DNA of 12,420 nt. Origin: an uncultured Methylobacillus sp. Lineage in GTDB: Bacteria; Pseudomonadota; Gammaproteobacteria; Burkholderiales; Methylophilaceae. Positions 6,272 through 12,420 of this stretch are shown one piece after another; positions within the stretch are counted from its first letter, which is position 1, and the number at the start of each line of letters is the position of its first letter. The translations under genes were made by a program, and so were the position numbers. Location of the stretch: NCBI GenBank assembly GCA_946478965.1, contig CAMLDQ010000059.1:1-12420 (forward strand), given 5' to 3'. The notes under the pieces were generated by a model, which ran no database searches, had not been told where the DNA came from, and saw only the letters and a list, made by a program, of their open reading frames with translations.

Positions 6272-6787
6272 ATGCTGCGAATGAGCAAACTGGCCGACTA
6301 CGGCACGGTGGTGATGACATATCTGGCGCGCACGCCAGAGCAAGCCCGGAGTGCTTCGGAAATTTCTGCCGGAGTGGGGCTGGGGTTGCCCACGGTGAGC
6401 AAACTGCTAAAGCTGCTGGTGCGCGCCAATCTGCTGGTCTCTCGCCGCGGCGTCAGGGGCGGCTACATGCTGGCGCTGAGCCCGGAACAGATATCCGTGG
6501 CCGGCATCATCGATGCCATCGAAAATTATCCGATGGGGCTCACCGAATGCAGCAGTGTGCCGGGTCTGTGCTCCATGGAATTGCAGTGCTCCATCCGTTC
6601 CAACTGGCAACGCATCAGCCAGACCATACGCGCCGTTCTGAAGGACGTGACCTTGGCGGAGCTGGCGCAGCCTTTGCCACAGGCTGTCGGTTTTGACGTG
6701 GAGCGACAACGGGAGATGAACGTCCGTCCGGCAACGGATGGGGTGTTGGAGGTTCAACATGAGCATCACCGCGAGACAATTGGATGA
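6272..6787 (+). CDS. sufR: Rrf2/IscR-family SUF operon regulator
   Basis: A predicted Fe-S-sensing transcription factor of the Rrf2 family, placed as first gene of the suf operon it probably controls. The 171-residue protein has the N-terminal winged helix (about 1-68), with [16 protein letters not shown], the helix-turn-helix region around [13 protein letters not shown] and the wing SRRGVRGGY. Cluster-ligand cysteines follow at 93, 100 and 106 ([14 protein letters not shown]), spaced x6/x5 compared with x5/x5 in E. coli IscR. The residue corresponding to the IscR His ligand, three after the last Cys, is Arg109. This matches the SUF-linked Rrf2 subgroup rather than IscR itself. AAGGAGG (6258-6264) sits 7 nt before the ATG at 6272, favouring this start over Met4. 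The last 29 bp overlap sufB. Confidence 0.88.
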   Translation: MLRMSKLADYGTVVMTYLARTPEQARSASEISAGVGLGLPTVSKLLKLLVRANLLVSRRGVRGGYMLALSPEQISVAGIIDAIENYPMGLTECSSVPGLCSMELQCSIRSNWQRISQTIRAVLKDVTLAELAQPLPQAVGFDVERQREMNVRPATDGVLEVQHEHHRETIG

Positions 6788-8207
6788 TCTGATCAGTCGC
6801 GAATACCAGCACGGCTTCACAACGGCGCTGGAGGTCGATACTGTTCCAAGCGGCTTGAGCGAGGATACGATTCGACTGATTTCGGCCAAGAAAAATGAGC
6901 CGGAATTCATGCTGGATTGGCGTCTGAAAGCTTACCGCCATTGGCTGACCATGACTGAGCCGCAGTGGGCGAATGTGCGCCATCCGGCGATCGATTATCA
7001 GGGCATCGTCTACTATTCGGCGCCCAAGTCCGACAAACGCGGGCCGCGCAGCCTGGCCGAGGTTGATCCCGAGTTGCTGCGCACCTACGAGCGGCTCGGT
7101 ATTCCGCTGCGGGAACAGGAAATGCTGGCGGGAGTGGCGGTGGACGCGGTATTCGACAGTGTGTCGGTGGCTACCACGTTCAAGGAAAAGCTGGCCGAAC
7201 TGGGTGTCATCTTCTGTTCATTTTCCGAAGCGGTGCGGCAGCATCCGGATTTGGTTCGCCAGTATCTGGGTACGGTCGTGCCCTACACCGACAATTTTTA
7301 CGCCAGCCTCAACGCGGCCGTGTTCAGCGACGGTTCGTTCTGCTACATCCCGCCCGGCGTGCGTTGCCCGATGGAGCTGTCGACGTATTTCCGCATCAAT
7401 GCCAGGAATACCGGCCAGTTCGAGCGTACGCTCATCATCGCCGACCAAGGCGCTTATGTCAGTTATCTGGAAGGCTGTACCGCACCGATGCGCGACGAAA
7501 ACCAGCTGCACGCGGCTGTGGTGGAGCTGGTCGCGCTGGAGGGGGCGCAGATACGGTATGCAACGGTGCAGAACTGGTATCCCGGTGATCGTGACGGCAA
7601 GGGCGGGATTTATAATTTCGTCACCAAACGCGGCGACTGTCGCGGCGACAACGCGCATATCTCGTGGACGCAAGTGGAAACCGGCTCGGCAATTACCTGG
7701 AAATATCCCAGCGTGATCCTGCGTGGCGACAACGCGGTCGGCGAGTTTTACTCGGTGGCGCTGACCAACCATTTCCAGCAGGCCGATACCGGCACCAAGA
7801 TGATTCATATCGGCCGCAATACCAAGAGCACGGTACTCTCCAAGGGTATATCGGCCGGACGCGGCCAGAACACTTATCGCGGGCTGATCAAGGTGCTGCC
7901 GACGGCCGAAAATGCGCGCAACTACACGCAATGCGATTCCTTGCTGTTGGGCGGCGAGTGCGGTGCGCATACCTTTCCCACGATTGAAGTGAAGAATGCT
8001 TCCGCGCGCGTGGAGCATGAAGCTTCCACCTCGCGCATCGGCGAGGAGCAGATGTTCTATTGCGCACAGCGTGGGATCGCGGCCGAGGATGCGGTCTCCA
8101 TGATCGTCAGTGGTTTTTGCCGAGAAGTACTGCGCGAATTGCCGATGGAATTCGCGGTGGAAGCGCAAAAGCTGCTGGGCGTCAGCCTGGAGGGCGGTAC
8201 CGGATAA
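6759..8207 (+). CDS. sufB: Fe-S cluster assembly protein SufB
   Basis: SufB is the scaffold subunit of the cytosolic SufBC2D complex, where sulfide and iron are built into a nascent cluster. The 482-residue protein matches E. coli SufB (495) along its length. The key residues are in place with a constant offset of about 13: Cys392 ([11 protein letters not shown]. coli Cys405), His420-Glu421 (VEHEAST, E. coli His433-Glu434) and Cys240 (LEGCTAP, E. coli Cys254). The sequence also has [18 protein letters not shown] and [13 protein letters not shown]. The frame is open upstream to 6738, but GGAGG (6748-6752), 6 nt before the ATG at 6759, decides the start. The gene starts inside the last codons of the regulator, with a 29-bp overlap, implying coupled translation. 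sufC follows after 10 nt. Confidence 0.97.
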   Translation: MSITARQLDDLISREYQHGFTTALEVDTVPSGLSEDTIRLISAKKNEPEFMLDWRLKAYRHWLTMTEPQWANVRHPAIDYQGIVYYSAPKSDKRGPRSLAEVDPELLRTYERLGIPLREQEMLAGVAVDAVFDSVSVATTFKEKLAELGVIFCSFSEAVRQHPDLVRQYLGTVVPYTDNFYASLNAAVFSDGSFCYIPPGVRCPMELSTYFRINARNTGQFERTLIIADQGAYVSYLEGCTAPMRDENQLHAAVVELVALEGAQIRYATVQNWYPGDRDGKGGIYNFVTKRGDCRGDNAHISWTQVETGSAITWKYPSVILRGDNAVGEFYSVALTNHFQQADTGTKMIHIGRNTKSTVLSKGISAGRGQNTYRGLIKVLPTAENARNYTQCDSLLLGGECGAHTFPTIEVKNASARVEHEASTSRIGEEQMFYCAQRGIAAEDAVSMIVSGFCREVLRELPMEFAVEAQKLLGVSLEGGTG

Positions 8208-8217
8208 GGAGGACATG

Positions 8218-8982
8218 ATGCTGACTGTCAGAGATCTCTATGTAAGCGTGGATGGCAAGGAGATACTGCGCGGGATCGACCTCAATGTGAAGGCCGGCGA
8301 GGTGCATGCGATCATGGGTCCCAACGGTTCTGGCAAGAGCACGCTGGCGCAGACACTGGCGGGGCGGGAAGGCTATCAGGTCACCCGTGGCTCGGTTCGC
8401 TACCTGAAGCATGACTTGCTACTGATGACGCCGGAAGCGCGTGCGCGCGAAGGGTTGTTTCTCGCTTTCCAGTATCCGGTAGAAATCCCCGGGGTTGGCG
8501 TTGCGCTGTTCCTAAAGGCCGCGCTCAATGCCGTGCGCAAGCATCACAGGCAGCCGGAACTGGATGCCATGGATTTTCTCGACCTGGTACGCGAGCGCAT
8601 GAAGCTGGTCGGTATGGATGAGGCTTTTCTCGGACGCAATGTCAATGAAGGGTTCTCGGGTGGCGAGAAAAAGCGTAACGAAGTGCTGCAGATGGCCGTG
8701 CTGGAACCCAAACTGGCGATTCTGGACGAAACCGATTCCGGGCTTGATATCGACGCACTCAAGACCATCGCGGATGGTGTCAATGCGATGCGCAACCATC
8801 GCCGCGCGATCATCCTGGTGACGCATTACCAGCGGCTGCTGGATTATATCGTGCCGGATTATGTGCATGTGCTGTCGCATGGGCGCATTGTCCGCTCCGG
8901 CGGCGCCGAGCTGGCGCGCGAACTGGAAAGTCACGGCTATGGCTGGGTCGATGCCGAGCATGCGGCCCGGCAGGTAGCCTAG
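8218..8982 (+). CDS. sufC: Fe-S cluster assembly ATPase SufC
   Basis: SufC is the ABC-type ATPase of the SufBC2D scaffold complex; ATP-driven dimerisation reshapes SufB-SufD for cluster assembly. The 254-residue protein has Walker A GPNGSGKST (34-42, Lys40), the SufC-type signature GFSGGEKKRNE (145-155), Walker B LAILDETDSGLD (166-177, Glu171) and the switch His203 (VTHYQRLL). Lys40, Glu171 and His203 carry exactly the E. coli SufC numbering, which supports the ATG at 8218. The adjacent ATG at 8215 is only 2 nt from the Shine-Dalgarno AGGAGG (8207-8212), while 8218 has 5 nt. The frame is open further upstream inside sufB, but without family similarity. sufD follows after 9 nt. Confidence 0.97.
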   Translation: MLTVRDLYVSVDGKEILRGIDLNVKAGEVHAIMGPNGSGKSTLAQTLAGREGYQVTRGSVRYLKHDLLLMTPEARAREGLFLAFQYPVEIPGVGVALFLKAALNAVRKHHRQPELDAMDFLDLVRERMKLVGMDEAFLGRNVNEGFSGGEKKRNEVLQMAVLEPKLAILDETDSGLDIDALKTIADGVNAMRNHRRAIILVTHYQRLLDYIVPDYVHVLSHGRIVRSGGAELARELESHGYGWVDAEHAARQVA

Positions 8983-8991
8983 GAAATGGAG

Positions 8992-10323
8992 ATGAACGTG
9001 GCGACCGCATCCTGGCAGACCATGGGACTGGAGCATGTGCCAAGCATGCTGGCCGGTCATGGCGTGCCGTGGGTGGCCGATGCGCGCCAGTCCGCGCTGT
9101 CGCGCTTCGTCGCGCGCGGCTTCCCGACACGGCGCGAGGAGGAATGGAAATATACCGATGTATCGGTGCTGACGCGTCGTGCGTCGCTGGTTCCCGACCA
9201 TATTCCGCCCGATCCGTCGTCGGCGGCTGCACTCTATGCCTGGTCACTGGCGCAGGAAGGCGCACATCTGCTGGTGTTCGTGAATGGCCATTATTCCGAG
9301 GAGCTGTCTGCTCCAGGCAAACTGCCGCAAGGCGTGCAACTGCTTAGTCTGGCCGATATGCTGGAGGATGCAGGCGACTTGCCGCGGACGTTCTTTGCGT
9401 CCGAGCACGAACACACGGTTTTTTCCTCGCTCAACAATGCTTTTGCCACGGATGGCGCGGTCATCGTGCTGGCTGAGGGAGTCGTACTTGAGGCGCCGAT
9501 CTATCTGCTGTTCGCCACCGGAGGACACGGCGTGGCGACTTACCCGCGCACGATCGTGGTGGCCGGTGATGGCGCGCGTGCAACGCTGGTCGAGCACTAT
9601 ACCGGCGGACTGGAAACGCACAGCTTTACCAATGCGGTAACGCAGATCCGCTTGGGAGAGGGGGCCGAAATCCACCATTGCAAGCTGCTGCAGGAAGGTC
9701 CCGCTGCCTACCACATCGCCGGCATTCACGCCGACCAGGCGGCTGGAAGTCGATTCACCTCCCATTCGTTCGCGTTGGGCAGCCATCTGGGCCGCAACGA
9801 TATTACCGCCAGGTTGCAGGGCAGAGCCTGCTGCTGCACGTTGAATGGCTTGTATCTGCTGGATGGCAAGCAGCATATGGATCATCACACCCGCATCGAC
9901 CATCTGGGGCCGGAAGGCATCAGTCGCGAGGTTTACCGCGGCGTGCTGGACGGTACCTCGCACGGCGTGTTCAACGGCAGGGTGGTGGTTCACCCGGGGG
10001 CGGTAGGCACCGATGCCGATCAGTCCAATCGTAACCTGCTGTTGTCGCGGCAAGCTGAAATCGATACCAGACCGCAGCTGGAAATCTTCAATGACGAGGT
10101 GAAATGCACACATGGGGCAACCGTCGGCCAGCTGGACGATGACGCCCTGTTCGCGCTGCGCGCGCGCGGGATCGAGGCAAGCCTGGCGCGATCGATACTG
10201 ATATACGGCTTTGCCAACGAGATGATAGGCAAGGTCGAGGTACCGAGTCTGCGCGCCAGGATAGAACAACTGGTGCTGCAGCATTTGCCACAGGGCGATA
10301 CCATAGTGGAGCTGATGCGATGA
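8992..10323 (+). CDS. sufD: Fe-S cluster assembly protein SufD
   Basis: SufD is the SufB paralogue in the SufBC2D scaffold and is needed for iron acquisition. The 443-residue protein (E. coli 423) has the N-terminal FPTRREEEWKYTDVS block typical of SufD, a beta-helix core, and a C-terminal block with QLEIFNDEVKCTHGATVGQLDDDALF. Cys372 and His374 match the conserved Cys358 and His360 of E. coli. Two in-frame ATGs compete. The first (8986) is only 1 nt from AGGA (8981-8984), whereas 8992 has 7 nt, so I prefer 8992; starting at 8986 would add two residues. An odd point is three consecutive cysteines at 280-282 (9829-9837). The stop overlaps the sufS start as ATGA. Confidence 0.95.
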   Translation: MNVATASWQTMGLEHVPSMLAGHGVPWVADARQSALSRFVARGFPTRREEEWKYTDVSVLTRRASLVPDHIPPDPSSAAALYAWSLAQEGAHLLVFVNGHYSEELSAPGKLPQGVQLLSLADMLEDAGDLPRTFFASEHEHTVFSSLNNAFATDGAVIVLAEGVVLEAPIYLLFATGGHGVATYPRTIVVAGDGARATLVEHYTGGLETHSFTNAVTQIRLGEGAEIHHCKLLQEGPAAYHIAGIHADQAAGSRFTSHSFALGSHLGRNDITARLQGRACCCTLNGLYLLDGKQHMDHHTRIDHLGPEGISREVYRGVLDGTSHGVFNGRVVVHPGAVGTDADQSNRNLLLSRQAEIDTRPQLEIFNDEVKCTHGATVGQLDDDALFALRARGIEASLARSILIYGFANEMIGKVEVPSLRARIEQLVLQHLPQGDTIVELMR

Positions 10324-11573
10324 ATCCCATCGAATTACAGGCAGTAGTGGGGGAACTGCAGGTACGGAACTGGCGAGCCGATTTCCCCATTCTGAACACC
10401 AGGGTGCACGGCCGGCCGCTGGTGTATCTGGACAACGCCGCCACCACGCAAAAACCGCTGGCGGTGATCGAGGCGGAGGACCAGTACTATCGCCACGATA
10501 ACGCCAATGTGCATCGCGGCGTGCATGCCCTGAGCCAGCGCGCCACCGACGAGTTCGAATCGGCGCGCGCCAAGCTGCAGCAGTTCATTCATGCCACCAG
10601 CCCGGATGAGATCGTGTTCGTACGCGGCACCACGGAAGCCATCAATCTGGTCGCGCAAAGCTATGGCCGCAGCCGGATACAGGCCGGGGACGAAGTCATC
10701 CTGAGCGAGATGGAGCATCATTCCAATATCGTCCCCTGGCAGATGCTGTGTCAGCAGACCGGTGCGCAACTGCGCATCATCCCGGTAGACGACAGCGGCG
10801 AACTTGACCTGGCCGCCTATGCGCGGCTGTTCAGCCCGCGTACCCGGCTGGTGGCGGTCGCGCATGTCTCCAATGCGCTGGGTACGATCAATCCGGTGCG
10901 CCCGCTGATTGAAGAAGCGCATGTCCATGGTGTCCCGGTATTACTGGACGGCGCCCAGGCAGTGGCGCACTTGCCGGTCGACGTGCAGGCGCTCGATTGC
11001 GACTTTTATGCGTTTTCCGGCCACAAGTTGTACGGACCGATGGGCATTGGCGTGCTGTACGGCAAGGCGGAACTGCTGGAGGCGATGCCGCCCTACCAGG
11101 GCGGCGGCGACATGATCCGCAGGGTCAGCTTCGAGCACACCGATTACAACGTGCTGCCGTACAAATTCGAAGCCGGTACGCCCAATGTTGCCGGCGCGGT
11201 CGGTTTGGGGGCTGCGGTCGACTACCTCTCGGGCATCGGTCTCGATACGGTAGCAGCCTACGAACATCAACTGCTGGCATACGCGACGGAAAACATCCAG
11301 CAAGTACCGGGGTTGCGGCTGATCGGCACGGCCCGAGAGAAGGCAGGCATCGTATCGTTCGTGCTCGACGCTGTGCATGCCCATGACATCGGTACCATTC
11401 TTGATCGTCACGGCATTGCCATCCGCGCCGGGCACCACTGCGCGATGCCGCTGATGCAGCGTTTCGGGGTGGCGGCGACCGCCCGCGCCTCGTTCGCGCT
11501 CTATAACACCCGGCAGGAAGTCGATGCGCTGATCGCGGGATTGCACCAAGTGGTGGAGATGTTCGGCAAATGA
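10320..11573 (+). CDS. sufS: Cysteine desulfurase SufS
   Basis: A PLP-dependent, type II cysteine desulfurase that converts cysteine to alanine and holds the sulfur as a persulfide for the SUF machinery. The 417-residue protein carries YLDNAATTQKP (36-46), His134-His135 (EMEHHSN), the PLP lysine Lys236 (FSGHKLYGP), the persulfide Cys374 (RAGHHCAMPLM) and Arg389 (TARASF). These match Lys226, Cys364 and Arg379 of E. coli SufS with an offset of 10, due to a slightly longer N-terminus. The ATG overlaps the sufD stop; GGAG (10308-10311) sits 8 nt upstream. With sufU next and no sufE, the sulfur acceptor is probably SufU. It overlaps sufU by ATGA. Confidence 0.97.
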   Translation: MNPIELQAVVGELQVRNWRADFPILNTRVHGRPLVYLDNAATTQKPLAVIEAEDQYYRHDNANVHRGVHALSQRATDEFESARAKLQQFIHATSPDEIVFVRGTTEAINLVAQSYGRSRIQAGDEVILSEMEHHSNIVPWQMLCQQTGAQLRIIPVDDSGELDLAAYARLFSPRTRLVAVAHVSNALGTINPVRPLIEEAHVHGVPVLLDGAQAVAHLPVDVQALDCDFYAFSGHKLYGPMGIGVLYGKAELLEAMPPYQGGGDMIRRVSFEHTDYNVLPYKFEAGTPNVAGAVGLGAAVDYLSGIGLDTVAAYEHQLLAYATENIQQVPGLRLIGTAREKAGIVSFVLDAVHAHDIGTILDRHGIAIRAGHHCAMPLMQRFGVAATARASFALYNTRQEVDALIAGLHQVVEMFGK

Positions 11574-12016
11574 ACGAGCTGCGCGACCTCTACCAGCAGG
11601 TCATCCTCGACCACTACCGCCAGCCGCGCAATTTCGGCCGGCCGGAAGTGGCAAACCGGATGGCCGAAGGCTACAACCCGCTTTGCGGCGACCAGGTGAA
11701 AATTTACCTGAATGTGGAAAACGGGGTGATCCGCGATGCGCATTTCGAAGGAAGCGGCTGCGCCATCTCCACGGCTTCCGCGTCGCTGATGACGGAGAGC
11801 CTCAAGGGGCGGCGCGAAGAAGAGGCATTGCAACTTCTGCAAGACTTCCAGCGCACGGTGACCGGCCATGATGGCAGCGGCAACCTCGGCAAGCTGGCTG
11901 CGCTGGCGGGTGTGCGCGAGTTTCCACAGCGGGTGAAATGCGCCACGCTGGCCTGGCATACCCTGCAGGCCGCACTGGAGAATCGTCATGAACAAAAGGC
12001 CATCACGACAGAATAA
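11570..12016 (+). CDS. sufU: SufU, IscU-like zinc sulfur-transfer protein
   Basis: SufU-type proteins bind zinc and accept the persulfide sulfur from SufS, as in Bacillus subtilis; IscU-like scaffold activity has also been proposed. The 148-residue product starts with the conserved LYQQVILDHYRQPRNFG and has ligands Cys39-Gly-Asp41, Cys64 (EGSGCAISTAS) and Cys124 (RVKCATLAW), the same set as Cys41/Asp43/Cys66/Cys128 of B. subtilis SufU. An extra segment before the last Cys (about 98-120, with LGKLAALAGVREFPQ) is the insertion that separates SufU from IscU. The IscU LPPVK motif is absent. The start overlaps the sufS stop (ATGA), with GGAG 11 nt upstream, so translation is probably coupled. The last 29 bp overlap sufT. 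Confidence 0.94.
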   Translation: MNELRDLYQQVILDHYRQPRNFGRPEVANRMAEGYNPLCGDQVKIYLNVENGVIRDAHFEGSGCAISTASASLMTESLKGRREEEALQLLQDFQRTVTGHDGSGNLGKLAALAGVREFPQRVKCATLAWHTLQAALENRHEQKAITTE

Positions 12017-12377
12017 AGCATGGTTCGATGTCTGGAGTCTGGGCACGCAGCGCGAAACCCTGCCGGTTGCGGAGGGCGATCTGGAAACGCGTGTGATCGA
12101 CATGTTGCGCACCGTTTATGATCCCGAAATCCCGGTCAATATCTATGACCTCGGGTTGGTGTACGGGCTGCAGGTTTCGCCGGAAGGGGCGGTGCAGGTG
12201 CGCATGACCCTGACGGCGCCCAATTGCCCGGTGGCGCAGTCATTCCCCGACGAGGTCAGGGAGCGGCTGTTGTGCGTGCCGGGCGTCGCCGAGGTGCAGG
12301 TCGAGTTGGTCTGGGATCCACCGTGGGGCCGCGAGCGCATGACGGAGGCCGCGCGGCTGCAACTCGGCTTGATGTGA
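11988..12377 (+). CDS. sufT: SufT, MIP18/DUF59-family Fe-S maturation factor
   Basis: The 129-residue protein is a MIP18 (DUF59) domain protein of the SufT type, an auxiliary factor in Fe-S protein maturation that is often the last core gene of suf operons. The domain begins near residue 31, with MLRTVYDPEIPVNIYDLGLVY (Asp45-Pro46-Glu47 is the family hallmark), then MTLTAPNCPVAQSFPDEV with conserved Cys80, and a C-terminal VELVWDPPWGRERMTEAAR. The first 30 residues are variable. The ATG at 11988 lies within the end of sufU; GGAG at 11977-11980 gives a 7-nt spacing, supporting this start. How the protein works is not settled for bacteria. The next gene follows after 13 nt with a very strong Shine-Dalgarno. 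Confidence 0.92.
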   Translation: MNKRPSRQNKAWFDVWSLGTQRETLPVAEGDLETRVIDMLRTVYDPEIPVNIYDLGLVYGLQVSPEGAVQVRMTLTAPNCPVAQSFPDEVRERLLCVPGVAEVQVELVWDPPWGRERMTEAARLQLGLM

Positions 12378-12390
12378 AAGGAGGGGTGAC

Positions 12391-12420
12391 ATGAGCGACT
12401 GGATCGATGTGGCGGCCGTC
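12391..12420 (+). CDS. Probable Rieske-type 2Fe-2S ferredoxin, start only
   Basis: Ten codons (MSDWIDVAAV) are visible before the window ends. They follow AAAGGAGG (12377-12384) with 6-nt spacing, so this is a genuine, well-translated start. Rieske-type ferredoxins (non-haem oxygenase ferredoxin subunits) often begin with a W-x-x-VA pattern like this and often close suf operons of this layout. No cluster motif is in view, so the family call is inferred from a short N-terminus and context. Confidence 0.5.
   Translation, partial: MSDWIDVAAV

Noticed and set aside
5736..6320. Longer minus-strand open frame (194 codons) over the phhB region
   Set aside because: It is in a different frame from the dehydratase, has no family similarity, and crosses the phhB-sufR control region.
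7218..8216. Long minus-strand open frame (332 codons) opposite sufB
   Set aside because: It is antisense to a complete SufB with all key residues and has no independent start signals.
1..12420. A defence island, mobile element or novel multi-gene system
   Set aside because: Every gene of reasonable length fits a known housekeeping family except the small EF-hand protein. There are no transposase, integrase, phage or CRISPR signals.

Overview
This window looks like core chromosome of a GC-rich proteobacterium, most likely a betaproteobacterium (Nitrosomonadales/Gallionellaceae-like would fit). The basis is a miaB-phoH pair, a fused CysG siroheme synthase, a compact OmpR/EnvZ pair, and a SUF operon led by an Rrf2 regulator and carrying sufU and sufT. 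The lineage is inferred from gene families and order and cannot be fixed without a search. I see no insertion sequence, phage gene, CRISPR array, tRNA or rRNA.

Layout. (1) 1-1383, minus strand: the first codons of a phoH-like gene, preceded by miaB (tRNA methylthiotransferase). The pair is driven by a near-consensus sigma70 promoter at 1457-1485. (2) 1520-2911, plus: cysG, reading away from miaB. (3) 2908-4919, minus: ompR then envZ, joined by an ATGA overlap. envZ and cysG meet tail to tail with overlapping stop codons. (4) 4920-5223: a gene-free control region with tandem 10-bp OmpR-type boxes, an imperfect palindrome, a strong hairpin and a TATAAT box close to the next start codon. (5) 5224-5703, plus: a small exported EF-hand protein. 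(6) 5753-6115, minus: pterin-4a-carbinolamine dehydratase with an altered HHP motif. (7) 6116-6271: a divergent control region with several palindromes. (8) 6272-12420, plus: a tightly packed SUF operon, sufR-sufB-sufC-sufD-sufS-sufU-sufT, and the first codons of a probable Rieske ferredoxin.

How the genes work together. SufS takes sulfur from cysteine and passes it, probably through SufU, to the SufBCD scaffold. SufT is an accessory maturation factor. The Rrf2 regulator at the head probably senses Fe-S status. MiaB (two 4Fe-4S clusters) and siroheme-dependent enzymes such as sulfite reductase are natural users of this supply, so the window is rich in sulfur and Fe-S metabolism, although the parts belong to separate transcription units.

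No wholly new system is evident. The points most worth a second look are the OmpR-type tandem boxes upstream of ompR, the -10-like hexamers placed so close to three Shine-Dalgarno-poor start codons that leaderless mRNAs are possible, the HPP variant of the dehydratase active site, and the hairpin that overlaps the sufR ribosome binding site.
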